A stretch of 42,689 bases of DNA from Thoreauomyces humboldtii (lineage: Eukaryota; Chytridiomycota; Chytridiomycetes; Spizellomycetales; Powellomycetaceae), in assembly GCA_027596035.1 (NCBI GenBank), contig JADGJA010000102.1:1-42689 (forward strand), given 5' to 3'. A program made the translations under genes and the position numbers. The first letter of the stretch is position 1. Each line of letters starts with the position of its first letter. Below the pieces are notes generated by a model. The model was given only the letters and a program-made list of their open reading frames with translations. It ran no database searches and was not told the origin of the DNA. This document shows positions 29,639 through 41,277 of the stretch, one piece after another.

Positions 29639-31002
29639 ATGCCACCACAGACCCGCAGCTCAAAACTGGCAAGGCGACTCTCATCCTCAGGCTCTGTCAC
29701 CTCCTCAGACTCAGAGGAGCCAGCTCCATCTTCCTCCTCGTCGCCACCCGTCTCACGAAAGCGCGCCAGGTCTCCACTTCCGCCCCGAGACCCGAGCATC
29801 CCAGCTTTTCATCCTCCGCACGTTCCAAAGACACCATGCATAGGATCCTGGACGCATCATTCGCCTGTACCGCTGCAATGTAGTGAAAGACAGCCCACCT
29901 GTCTCGGTATCGATGAAGCTGGGCGAGGGCCGGTGCTTGGGTCCATGGTGTATGCTGTCGCATACGTTCCCGTCGACCGCAAGAAGGATCTGGCAGAAGT
30001 TGGATTCGATGGCAAGTGTAGCTTTCGATTTGCACTAAAACTGGACCTGCCGTCTTCCCCTACTTACGGTCCACATTACATCAGATTCTAAGGTCTTGAA
30101 AGAGGAACAAAGAGACGAGCTCTTTCAGACGATGCAGAAGCATTCGGAATGGATCGGGTGGGCCATACGGTCCTGCAGTCCTCAGGAAATATCGGCATGC
30201 ATGCTGCGTCGGTGAGATCTTCTCGATGTCCAATATCGTTTTGGCAAATTCCCTCACTTACGTCCTCCCCCGTTTGGCTGTCAGATCCAAACATAACCTA
30301 AATACCCTCGCGCACGACACGACGATGGACCTCATCCGCGAGACGATCGATCGCGGCGTAAACCTCGCCGAAGTGTTCGTGGACACGGTCGGTCCGCCCG
30401 TATCATACCAAGCAAAGCTTCAGATGCACTTCCCCGGAATACGTTTCACGGTTGCCAAGAAAGCCGACTCGCTGTATCCGGTCGTCAGTGCTGCTTCCAT
30501 CGCAGCCAAAGTGACGAGAGACGCCGAGCTAAGAGGTTGGCAGTACGTAGAGACGAGATTGGAGGATACGTTCTCGACCAGATTCGGGTCAGGGTATCCA
30601 TCAGGTACCATTTCCCTGATCGCAACTCGATCTGCAAGCGGCCATACTCACCCACGCTGTGTATCGCTTTCTCAAAGATCCAAACACGGTAAAATGGCTT
30701 GCAGACCACATGGATCCCGTCTTTGGTTACCCTCAGATCATCCGATTCAGCTGGGCTACGTGTGCAAAACAGCTTGACGAGCGGGCCTTCACCGTAAACT
30801 GGTAAGAAACTCAGGAGCACTCCGGCAGGCTTCGTTTCCTGACCATCTTCTTCTCAACTCTCTCAGGCCAGCAGACGATGAGGAAGAGGAGAACGCAGAC
30901 ATCAGAGGATACTTTGGCGCAGGCGCAAATGACTGTGTGAAACCGGTCAAGCCGCAACGCGATGCGTTACTCAGCAACTTCCGTCACATCACCAGTATCT
31001 GA
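29639..31002 (+). CDS. RNH201: Ribonuclease H2 catalytic subunit A
   Basis: Five exons (29639-30011, 30085-30211, 30285-30604, 30678-30801, 30867-31002) give 359 aa. A Ser/Pro-rich N-terminal extension of about 85 residues precedes the RNase HII fold. The catalytic motif [12 protein letters not shown] is followed by [38 protein letters not shown] (catalytic Asp), [30 protein letters not shown] and IIRFSWATC. RNase H2 cuts RNA in RNA/DNA hybrids and removes single ribonucleotides from DNA; subunit A is the catalytic one. Intron 1 begins with GC rather than GT (GATG/GCAAGTG), a known minor class, and only this border joins the DSK block in frame. An acidic EEEEN stretch occurs in exon 5. Confidence 0.95.
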
Positions 31003-31440
31003 CGTAGGTATGATCGTCCATGCCGTTTCCAACCTCAAATACTTTTGGCATCGACCCGGGACTTCCGACTCAAAGGGCTAGAGGCAACATGGAGGGAGTT
31101 ATTGGGCGAAACTGCAGGCTGCGGGCTGCGGAAATGTCGGGTGCCCGAACGGGAACATGCTTAGGGAGCTCTCCAAATCCGCAGGAACACTCGCTCTGCT
31201 TGCATGAGCTCCACTTAGCTCAGCAATCGAAACTGCCCTTGAATTAAACAATGGATTTTGGTAGCCAGAGCCGGAAATCGGCTTGATAAGATTGACCACC
31301 AATATAGACAAGATACTCGGAACCCGGGAAGCATGTACGACAGGTCGACGCAGAAACCGGGAATAACCCGAAATCACGGCCGCGTCGAAGTCCACTTGAA
31401 AGCAGTACCGGTAGCTTCCAAACTGCTCACACGGGCTTTC
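31003..31440. other. Convergent intergenic RNH201 / SPT8
   Basis: About 440 bp between the stop codons of convergent genes, holding both 3' untranslated regions. Open frames here (31020-31247 plus, 31099-31395 minus) have no recognisable family. Confidence 0.4.
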
Positions 31441-34400
31441 CTAACCATCGTCCGCCGGGTCCTGACTTGGAGGAGCGGGAGGGTTGGTGCCGCTGGTGAG
31501 CGGGGTGACGGCGTATACGAGACATAGGTGCGAAGCTACACCGTCCCAGCCACGCGTTCCTGACGCCGTCATGAGATACCGTTTTGTTGGGTCGAAAACT
31601 GAGTGGGTGGGACGACCGTCAGTATTGACCGAGATGCCAGTTGTTCTTCAGTAAATGACTCACGCATTGTGGACACCACGCCGCTGTTATGCCCCGGCAC
31701 GATAGTAAAGGGCACTAATGGCGGCGTTTCGAACTCCTCTTCACGCATTGTAGATTTCTGGCTGTTCTGCTGTCCGACAGGCGTTCCCGGTCGCGACCCG
31801 ATCACGGTGTTTCTTCCAGCGACCGCATTGAGACTGGATGCTTGAGCGGCTGCCCGACGCGCCAGAGAGGCGGTCACCGCTGGACCGAGGGTCTTGCGGG
31901 AGGGAGTCAATCGGGGTTGTTGAGCGGGTACCGAGGCTGCAGATAACGCTCTAACGGGACTTCCCAAAGTGGGCATGTCTTGACTTAAATCCATGGGCTC
32001 GAGGGGTTCCCGTCCTGTGGTTCCGTTGATGCCTTGGTCCCCTACTTGATCATCTCCGAGGACATCGTGAGGACCCATCTCCATCTCATCGTCAAGAAAC
32101 AAAGCCAGACCGGCCGTCGGTAGGCGAGGTGTGTTGTGGACAGTGGATGCTGGTGTGTTGACAGCGGGTAACCGCGGGGTTACCTCAGGCATGAGGAATA
32201 CATTACTGGTGTCGATAGTGCCGTTCGGCGTCAAGGGAGGAGCCGATGAGTCGGGCATATGAACCACGATGGAAGGATCCTGTTGGACAAATGGTGATGG
32301 AGAGGGGGGTGCTGTACTCGCTTCGGATGCTGAGATTCCTGGCGTGTCGTAGGGGGTGGCGCCGCCCATGGGTGTCATCATTTCTGTCCCTGCTGAGCTT
32401 ATATCGAGATCCCATAACCGCAAAATATCCTGAGACGCGCTGCGGAAAGATTTAGTATGGCCACTGAATGCTTGAGCGGTGCAGATAACTCACCATAGCA
32501 GATGTCGGCCGTTTGGAAGGCAAGCGACATGTGAAACTGGCCCAGAGTCCCGGGGGAGTCGAAGAGACCGTACAAAGCGACCTTCCCGCACATCATATTC
32601 GTCAACTGTGCAGATCAAACTCTTCATCAGCTATCTGGCCCAATTGAACCGCACGAACGACGTTTTCTCACCTGAAGCGTTTCTGCGACCGCAGTAGACT
32701 CGATCACCGTTGGGACTCCAACACGCCTAGCGCGATGTTGACATCAGCATCATCGTCCTTGTATGGCCACACCGGGTTAGGCAACTCACTGAGAGGGACC
32801 AAGGCGGCGCGTCACTCATTTTGGATGTGAACTTCCTCCCTACTCCACCAGCCATGCGCTGGTCGTAGATCAGAACGACACCATCATAGCTCGTAGCGAG
32901 CAAGAGGGAGTCTTCAGCGGCAAACAACGGCGATATCACAACATCTTCCGAATTAAGGTCGAGGGCAGGCAAGGCTCCAGGCATGTCATCAGGATATGAG
33001 GAAGCCGAGGAAGGGCTGAAGCTCAGGGAAGTGACCTGGGACGTTACGCCTTGAAACTTCGTAACGATTTTGCCCACATCCAAATCCCACCGCTATTGCG
33101 AGGCATGAGGGTTGCAGACGCTAGAAATTTTTGCAAAGCTAACCGTGCTCTTACCAGTAGCGTCCGATCCCAAGAACCACTGATGAGACCTCTGGATCCC
33201 GGAGTTACTTTGAGAACAGAAACAGCATTTTTGTGCCCTCGCAGGACGTGCTGACACTGAAAACAATTGAAGGCATAAGGAGAACTGCGTTGCTCGTAAA
33301 AAGAAATCTGGACTCACATGGCCCTCGTCGTGTCGGATTGACCAAAGGTTTATATTGCCACTCTACTCAATACGATTAGTCCGAAAGGCTCAGTCATCTG
33401 GTTTCGATTTGCGTTGACCGACCTTGCATCCGCTAACACCCCAGATTCCGTCCGGATGTACATCCAGGCTGTAAACTGGCGACCAGTGCGAAGAAAGCAC
33501 GGGTTGGCTATCTGGATCCAACGGTGTCCGGTCATGGGGATGATCTACAAGCGGAGGGATCAAATGCATTGAAGAGGTGTAACCGCATCAAAAACGCATC
33601 GGCTTCTTACATGACATAGGGAATTCCTCGTTCTCCCACACCGATGCCAGGACTCCTCCCTAAGAGAGATTCTGGTTAGCAGTCTCAAACCGTCACTTGC
33701 CACTAGCGTCGTCATTAACCTTTTCGACGGAATCTACAAGACCGTGGCGTTGAAGCTGGGTAAGGCCCTGGTCGCCGTGAAGTGTTGCCGGGAAGTCAAA
33801 TTTTCGAATAAGGCCGTCTTCGCCGCCTGTGAAGAGCCATCGCTGCATCCAGAGTCAGAGAGAGAGAGAGACATGGAGACGGTTGCGCTGCGACTAACGC
33901 CGGGAAGGCCTGAAGGGAGATTCAGAGACCCGGCCCGAGGAAAGTGCAGGTAATGATCTCCTTACCATATTGCGGGTCGTAGTCATACAGTTCACACTCG
34001 TTGGATGAACACAGGATACCTGTTTAGACAGCCCGGGGTAAGATGGAAGAATGCAAGACTCAGAGAAGAAGAGAATAATACGTACAAATGGAGCAATCTC
34101 GTAACCTATGCAATCTTCAACATGTGGTTGTATTGATATCTCGTCTGTACAGTACTCTACCCCATCATCTGTGGGCGGGTCTTCTACCAACACAAAGTGG
34201 ACTCCTGTGAAAAACTGATTCTTCCCATGACTCTGCCCCCGCTGTTCGACCTACCAGACGGAATATCCATGTCCATCAAGGAGGAGGACGCGGAGTCCGG
34301 TAACGTTTCCGGGAATTCCGGTTCTGTTTTCAAGTATGGTATGGACTTCTCGGCCCGCTGCCCATCATTGCCGTCATCTGATCCACCTTCCTCGAATCCT

Positions 34401-34540
34401 TCCGCATCCTCCGAGTCGCCCGCCTCGTCGGATCCTTCAGCGTCCTCGTCAGACCCTGCGGCATCCGCGTCGGCGTCGGCGTCCATATCATCCGCTATCT
34501 CCGACCTGCTCCGAGACAATTCCCCCTGTGTATCCCACAT
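31441..34540 (-). CDS. SPT8: SAGA complex subunit Spt8 (WD-repeat)
   Basis: Thirteen exons (34540-34255, 34204-34086, 34019-33966, 33842-33720, 33659-33611, 33544-33423, 33363-33319, 33256-33155, 33092-32790, 32726-32672, 32605-32494, 32439-31664, 31598-31441) give 767 aa with every phase closing. The first ~95 residues are very acidic with Asp/Ala, Glu and Ser repeats, as in yeast Spt8. WD40 blades follow: VSCVHPTSVNCM, RWLFTGGEDGLIRKFD, WSPVYSLDVHPDGIWGVSG, GHKNAVSVLKVTPGSRGL, GSWDRTLLRWDLD, DSLLLATSYDGVVLIYD, APPWSLSACWSPNGDRVY and LLCASQDILRLWDLD. A ~240-residue disordered loop precedes the final blade (PFTIVPGHNSGVVSTM, then YLMTASGTRGWDG). Spt8 helps SAGA recruit TBP to promoters. Its ATG lies head to head with the Mim2-like gene. 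The gene is unusually finely split, with exons down to 45 nt. Confidence 0.92.
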
Positions 34541-34867
34541 CAAGCAGCCTTTCCTGGTTGCTCAACAGTATACTGTAACAATCGTTGAGTCTTGGTTGGC
34601 AAGGGCCTGAAGTCTTTTTAAGCGGGGAGTGGTAACTAGAACTGGGTATTTCTTCTGGAAGCGTCCTTTCGCAAAGTGGAGACTGCGACGCGACACTATA
34701 CGCTATGATCAAGAGTATGCTGTTGTATGACGGACGTGGAGATCTCTCGGTGTAGCTTCGTTGTGGGAATTTGTGGGAATTTCAACCAGCATTTCCGTCG
34801 TCAACACATGGCCTCGCAAGCGCGTCTCGGCCATGCTCCAACCTTCCTCGCACACACAACATTTTCA
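34541..34867. promoter_or_regulatory. Divergent promoter, SPT8 / Mim2-like
   Basis: A 327 bp interval between divergent starts. It includes a tandem TGTGGGAATTT pair near 34765-34787. Two further in-frame ATGs (34727, 34808) lie here and could be the true start of the plus-strand gene. Confidence 0.4.
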
Positions 34868-35226
34868 ATGTCGGTCATCGCACCGTTTCCAGCGGACTCT
34901 CTTTCACAACGCCTAGCAGCCTCCACCTCGAATCTACCAACCTCGCCGTCACCATCACCTATTCCAGCAGACTACGATGACTCGTCAGAATTCGAGACGG
35001 ACACGGACGACGACGCCTTATCAGGCGTCGATCCCTACGACTATGATGCGACGCAAGCGCTTGTTTTAATGGTACCGATCCTGATTCCTATGCTTGCAAA
35101 GATGGCGGGGCGATATGGTGCGTTTCTGCTCGATACTGTCTTGCAATCTCGAAGACTAATACTTCGAACTTATCCCTTCCAGTAACGATAAGCTTAATGC
35201 GGAAGTACTTTAGCGTCTTTGTATAA
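34868..35226 (+). CDS. Small acidic protein with one C-terminal membrane span, Mim2-like (tentative)
   Basis: Exon 34868-35117 joins 35183-35226 (TATG/GTGCGT ... CCTTCCAG/TAACG), giving 97 aa. The N-terminal half is Ser/Pro-rich, then acidic (DDSSEFETDTDDD), then YDYD. This is followed by a hydrophobic stretch, ALVLMVPILIPMLAKMAGRY, and a short basic tail (MRKYFSVFV end). An acidic/Tyr lead and a single span shaped LxPxLxKxxGR resemble Mim2, the partner of Mim1 in inserting helical proteins into the mitochondrial outer membrane. The match is short and rests on pattern only. Upstream in-frame ATGs at 34808 and 34727 would lengthen the protein to 117 or 144 aa; 34868 was chosen on expected size. 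Without splicing the frame runs to 35185. Confidence 0.45.
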
Positions 35227-35659
35227 TCTTGAGAACGCGGACTCCTGCTGTGCAGTGGCTGTTGCTACAGTTTTCGTGGAAAAGTGCATGGCAAGCAGCA
35301 TTTTGTACTGTATCAGCCGTGAAGTAAAATGTGGTAGTCGATTCTCAGACAATAGTGCTATGAAGGATGGTGCACAGACGGAGGCATAACGATACTCCGA
35401 GCCCATCAGCGCTGAGCAACCCGGCCCTCCGCCTCAATACGCGGCCTCGGTTCGCCGGTGCCTATGAACCGAGATGCAGCTTTTGCTGTCGGTCCTCCTG
35501 CCATACTCGCTTCCCACCTTCCCCCTTCCACGCCTTCAAGCTCCGCCGTCAAATTTCCTGCATCAGTTTGTGTCACACGGCTAATCCCGCCAGGCAGTCA
35601 CGCCGCCCTTCTATATCCGACGGTCATGGTGTGTTCCCTTACTAGCATCATCCCGACAT
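35227..35659. other. Convergent intergenic, no gene seen
   Basis: About 430 bp between the stop of the Mim2-like gene and the presumed stop of the uncharacterised minus-strand gene. A plus-strand open frame beginning near 35458 runs into the opposite gene and is Pro/Ser/Arg-rich with no resemblance to known proteins. Confidence 0.35.
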
Positions 35660-37795
35660 TTACGCCATATCTCCCTCATCGACGCCGATCGCCATTAGGA
35701 AGGCATCCGGTGGTATTTCAACCCCACCAGATGCTTCCTTGGCGCAGACACTCGCGACGAGCTTCTCGACTGCCGGAATGCCAACGACGGGAGCGAGCCA
35801 GATGTCAGCCATCCGCTCTCCGATCGCGTCGATGGCTGGCAGGGTGAACTGATCTCTCGCGATCCTTCGGCTGAGCGTTGCCGTTAGCGAGGTGGAATCC
35901 CCTTTGGAGGGGATGAGGAGGGTTACGAGGATCTGGTACAGGAAAGCGGGTGAGTGGAGCTGCTGGAGAGATTGACCGACCGACGACTTACCCCGTGTCC
36001 AGGGGCGCGACATAACATTTCCAGTAGTGGACATTCGCAAACTGTGCGCCGTCCTCCTCGCCCTGGTAGCTTTGCAACACTTTCGATTTCCAGCCATCTG
36101 TAATGGGATTGAAGTTCGGTGGGTGGGACGCGCATCCCAAATGTTACTACGGGCGCGAAGGTTGGTGGGGCCGCAAAGGCCGACAGGCACGTGCCCATGA
36201 GGTCCGAGTTTCCCAGAAGATGCCATGCGTTGTTCACATGGAGCTCTTGATGCTTCTGATTTTGTCGAAAGGACACCTTGAAATCTCGGGCGATCACGGA
36301 GAAAGACACGGCGAGACGAGAAGGGTTTATACCGAAAGATCCTTCTTTGGCACGATGCTCTGAATTATTAAGATGGCTTCCGTAATATTTCTGGCCTTTA
36401 ACGAGCAAGGATTGGTTTCTGCGAAACTTTTTTCTTTCGGTCTTTACTCACTGTTTTTAGACAAGCTGCTGGTCGGAGCTTTGGTCAGATCATCCATATT
36501 TCTGTTAGCATCCATTATAGTGGGGGTCATATCCTGCGCATTTGATATCGGATGCCCTTGATCATCCTTTGAACCATGAAATGCCGTACCAAGGCGGGCG
36601 GATTCCTGGAAGTTGGAGAGCTCTCCGGGCTGAATAGGTTCTTGTGATTGCCTGACGGAACCGCCCGAGATCGTCGGCGAGGGCGTTGCCAAGTCATGAA
36701 AACGTACGGAAGCCATAGACTCCCCGCCAGAGTTTTCCTCGTCAAGTGAAGGCAGTCCCTCCAAGTATCTTGCGCCGAGAGTTGCCTCCATTTCACGATG
36801 GGCGGATTTGAAGGAAGTTAAAGGGAGGGGATCCGATCGAATTACTGGAAACTTGCTGGATTTATTCCGCGAAGTTTGCAGAGGTTGGGAGACTTTGTTC
36901 GTGCTTGGCTTCCTCGACTCTTCATCGTCGCAAACCATGGGATCACATCCGCCATCAGCTGAGGGAGATGAAATATCCAACCAGCTACTGATTCCATGGC
37001 AATTCGGCCGCATGTCCTGAGAAATTCCCTCCTTCTGCGCACTACAGCCAGAATATTCCGATTCCTGAAGCTCAGCTACACCAGCTTTCGGTGTACTAGG
37101 AGGTGTAGCTTGAGCCGAGGCGCTCGAGATTGGTACCGGTTTAGGGGCCGCCAGAAGAATGGGTCGGCCATGGTATTGCCATGTAGTAGGAGATGGTGAA
37201 GGTAAAGCCCTCTTGGCGGATGCGCGCTGAAAGGAGGGGACTGTACGGCTTCCATGCGTTTCGTGAAGAGGACCCCACGACTCCTCTGAGGAGCGTCCCG
37301 GCTCATTCCAGCAATTAGGTGTTTTCGCAGATGAGCTGCCGAAGTTTACGCCTGGATTGCGTAGATGTCTGAAACCCGAGGGTTGTTTAGAGATCGGGGC
37401 CAGCTCATTACTCTTGCCCTTCGGTACGATCCTCAATGTACGCCGAAACCCACGAGACGACTTGTCATCTGTTGACCTGGACGTCACGTGTCGGGGTGGT
37501 GGAACCTGAACATAGCGCCCGATCCCGTTTTCATAATCGACGTAATAGGCTCCTCCAAATGACATAGTAGGCTGAGCTCCGTCTTGCGGCGCTGTGCTGG
37601 CCGGCAGGTCTAAAGATGGGGAGAACCTTATAATGTATTGCATGTATGGAAAGATCAAAGCGCCTCACCGTGCCAAGCGTTTTTGCCCTTTGGCTGCTCC
37701 TTCGAGTCCCCATCCACAGCAGGCTTGAAAGGAGGAGCGGGGTATCCCAGCTCTCGAGGCGATCGCGGGAAATTCCAACTGTTGCCTTGCGACAT
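35660..37795 (-). CDS. Uncharacterised, mostly disordered protein; 3' exons unresolved
   Basis: The firm part is exon 1 (37795-37669, MSQGNSWNFPRSPRELGYPA) spliced in phase 1 to a large exon 2 (37609-36452). Together they give about 428 residues rich in Ser, Pro, Gly and Lys, with MSFGGAYYVDYENGIGRYVQ near the start and no known domain. Exon 2 ends at a good GTGAGT border. Downstream a CAG at 36362-36360 would give an in-phase exon containing VNNAWHLLGNSDLMGTCLSAF, and the last open stretch (about 35940-35660) reads IPAVEKLVASVCAKE and ends DEGDMA before a TAA. Between them two frames compete: one has SKVLQSYQGEEDGAQFANV and HYWKCYVAPLDTG, which look like real protein but do not join in phase to the last exon; another joins but looks unconserved. 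The 35660-36400 part may be a separate or damaged gene. Function unknown. Confidence 0.45.
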
Positions 37796-38482
37796 GTGTT
37801 AGCTGTGGGCCGAAGAGGTTGTAGATTCCAGCTGCTGAAAATATGCTGATCCGTCCCTTGAGCTTAGATTACTAACTTGGAGTAACGTTCTTGCTATATC
37901 GCAAGGAGCTTTCAGAACTGCCGAGGATAAGGAAAGAACGAATGATTTATGGCAATCTGAACCGCCCTACTACGTTAAGACCTTACCAGGGAGGTGTGCT
38001 GGTGGCGGGCAAGCTAAAAGGTTGGCACGCACTCCCGCCGAGTTTGGAAGCACTAGGGCTCACCTCGTCTCGCTATGGAACGCCAGGTTGTTGGTGCTCG
38101 GTCCTGCGTGTTCTTTGAGCTGGGACGGAATGTCTTGACGGGATGGATGGGACTTGGCGAGCACAATTTGACGCGATACAAGGTTGTCTTGCCCCCAAGT
38201 CGATGGCAGCTTCCGGAAATCAAGCTCAGAACCCAGGGACCTTTCAGTGCTAGATAAGGCGCTACTCAATGATCTCGTGTGTTGTTGCCTCGAAGGGGTG
38301 TGAGCGCGATGCCCGGGTGAGAAGGGGAACGTGTACAGAAGAAGCCCGCGTCTGGGCGGCCCACGTCAGAGTCTCAGAGGCATCGAGCTTTCCTTCCTGC
38401 CGCTTGCTCGACACTTCCCCCGTTGTCCTCGTCACGACATTAGAACTGCTTTTCCAACTCGGCTACGACATCGAACGCAATT
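37796..38482. promoter_or_regulatory. Divergent region between the uncharacterised gene and SLY1
   Basis: About 690 bp between divergent starts. Open frames at 37891-38118 and 38075-38257 show no family. The pyrimidine-rich tract near 38385-38440 precedes the SLY1 ATG and fits its leader. No other element was recognised. Confidence 0.4.
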
Positions 38483-41148
38483 ATGACATCCAGTGCAGGA
38501 CCCAAGTCTCTGAGGGACCTTCAGAAGGGTACGTTGAAAAAGACCATTGTGCCCTGGAGGTGCCTTCGCGCCCGATCCCGCGGTCTGGTTCTAACTTCAA
38601 TGCCGATGCAGACGCTCTATACACGATGCTAGGATTGAACGCTCCAATTGAGCCTCCTGACGAGGCCTCTTCTCTCGGAGCTTCCAGCCAGTCTATCCCG
38701 CCCCTCACGATCACCGACCCCGTATGGAAGGTCTTGGTCTATGACAAATTTGGGCAAGATGTTATCTCGCCTCTCGTCAAAGTCAACGACCTTCGGGAGC
38801 GAGGCGTGACGATTCAAATGTGGGTGAAGAGAGGACTAATATCTTCGATCAGGCTGGAGCTCGTGGCATGGGAGACTGACTTCTTGACTTCTTGACAGGC
38901 CGCTGTTCACGGATCGATTACCGATCCCCGATGTGCCAGCAATCTACTTTGTTCAGCCAACTACGGATAACATCCGAAGACTAGGAGAGGTGAGGCGTAC
39001 TTCGTGAACTTTCTGCCGTCACCTTTCCGCTTCAAACGTAAATGAGCGTCTCGTCGCACCACTTGCAGGACTTCTCCAAGCGCTTGTACGACTCGTATTA
39101 TCTCAACTTCTCCTCCACCATTCCTCGGGCGCTTCTTGAAGACCTTGCCTCCACTACCATCTCCACCCAGGTCACAGGCGACATCGCTCAGATTTATGAT
39201 CAATATCTCGACTACGTTTGTCTCGACCACAACCTCTTCTCCCTCCACATGGACGACTCCTACCGAATCCTGAATGATCCGTCCAGTTCAGACACGAATA
39301 TTGAGGCCCTGCTGGATAAGATTGTCGGGAGTCTGTTCTCGGTGCTCGTGACGATGGGGACAGTCCCTATCATACGGAGTCAGAGGGGAAACGCTGCCGA
39401 AGTCGTTGCGACCAAGTTGGAAGCGAGGTTGCGAGACCATCTTCTTAACAGCAAAAGAAACCTTTTTTCTGACAATCCGGCGGCGGCGGGAAGGAGTGCG
39501 GCGAGACCAGGTACGGGCGAGCATGGGAGATGCATCTGATTGCGACAGAGATCTTAACCCATTCGCGACCAACTATTAGTGCTCATAATACTCGATCGTA
39601 ACTTGGACCTCAACACTATGCTGAGCCATACATGGACTTATGCAACACTTGTCCACGATATTTTCGACATGAAGCTCAACAAGCTTGCATTCCTGGTATG
39701 TCAGCTCATTCAGACGAAGCGCGCCGGTGACTGATCAATTTCTCGATAGGATGAAGAAGGGAAACGAAAAACATTTGATATCGACGCGCACGACTTCTTT
39801 TGGAAAAAGAACGCCCCGAATCCGTTCCCGCAGGTTGCCGGTGAGTAGTTTCGGAGCCGTCGAGGCGGTCGGCCTTTTACTTACTCACCGTTTGTGTTTT
39901 ATAGAGGATGTGGATCTGGAGATCAACCGCTACAAGACCGACGTAGACCAGGTTACAAAGTCTTGCGGCGTTAGTTCACTTGAAGAGGTTGATCCAAAGT
40001 AAGCGTCAGAATTTCAATTGTCGAGCTTTCCATGTACTCATCCTTCTATCAGTGAGTTCAGCGGCGGCGCGAAAGGTCTGACATCGGCGATAAAGGCTCT
40101 TCCGGAGCTCACGGAACGCAAACGGTTGCTGGATATGCATATGAACATTGCCACCGCACTCCTGCGTACCATCCAGGAGCGACATCTGGATCAATTTTTT
40201 GCAATGGAGGAGGCGATAACTAAGCAGGTACGGCTTATTTTTGACATTCTTCTAAACATCAGTGTTTTTTTTGTGACGCGGGTGATCGTCCTCTCTAGAC
40301 GAAGGCGACCATATCGGAAGCGATACGGGATCCTGCAAAGTCGCCACTAGACAAGATTCGTCTTTTCAGCATATATTACCTTTCTGTCGACTCGGTGACG
40401 AAGGAGGATCTTTTGGAGTACGAGAGGTTACTGACAGAGGCCGGTTGCAGTGTCGCTGCCTTGGCATATCTAAAGCAGTATGTGGACTTCAAAATTTTGA
40501 CCTCGTCCCGTTACGTCCACCTTACCGTTCATGATATTTCGCAGGATCCGCGCCTTCTCTCGCATGACGATCGCCGCCACCGTTCCCGCCGCTCCACCAA
40601 CCGCCACTAACGATCTCCTCTACCGCTTCTCGACCATCGGCTCAAAACTCACCGACCACCTCAAGGACGCCGGCGTGTCCAACCACTTCGAGAACCTCGT
40701 ATCTGGAGTGAAGAACCTCTTGCCTGTTCGCAAAGACTGCCCGGTCACTCGTGTGGTGGACGCTCTGATGGAGAACGGGCAAGGAGGAGAAACGGAAGAC
40801 TATCTATACCTTGATCCGAAGATGCCAAAGGTCGTCGGCGGACAGGCGGGCAAGGTACCTCCGGGGAAGAGAAACGCTTTTGGAGAGGCCGTGGTGTTCG
40901 TGGTCGGTGGAGGGAACTATCTGGAGAGCCAGAACCTATGGGAATATACTCAGGTAAAGTACCTTTGAGAATCGGTAATGGAAGTAATGACTTTGCCTTC
41001 TAACATCATCATCATCATCATCACTTGGCAGAGAGCGGGATTGACGAGAAAACGCATCACATACGGATCCACCGAACTGATCACGCCAAATACGTTCATG
41101 CTGCAATTGGAGCAGCTTGGAGGAGGCGCAGGGCCATCCGTCCATTAA
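38483..41148 (+). CDS. SLY1: Sec1/Munc18-family protein Sly1 (ER-Golgi vesicle fusion)
   Basis: Eleven exons (38483-38528, 38612-38819, 38899-38989, 39069-39510, 39580-39695, 39750-39840, 39905-39998, 40053-40227, 40299-40477, 40545-40953, 41032-41148) give 655 aa with all phases closing. The N-terminus [18 protein letters not shown] leads into the Sly1 block MLGLNAP, then [20 protein letters not shown] and [11 protein letters not shown]. Other Sec1-family marks are [86 protein letters not shown] and [15 protein letters not shown] near the end. Sly1 clasps the syntaxin Sed5/Ufe1 and promotes SNARE assembly between ER and Golgi. The short first exon of 46 nt was placed from the in-phase GTACG and GATGCAG borders. 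Confidence 0.95.
41004..41023. repeat. (CAT)n microsatellite in last SLY1 intron
   Basis: An uninterrupted CAT trinucleotide run of about 20 nt lies just upstream of the final 3' splice site of SLY1. It may occupy the branch-point to acceptor window, but no effect can be inferred. Confidence 0.85.
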
Positions 41149-41277
41149 ACATGTCAATTTAATATTATATCTAAACCAAAACCTCTGATTGCCATAAAGT
41201 GCTCACGCCTTATCGTCCTGTCGCTGTTCGTAGCTAATTCCTTGGTCCAAAATGCTCCTAGAGCCATTCACAGGGGA

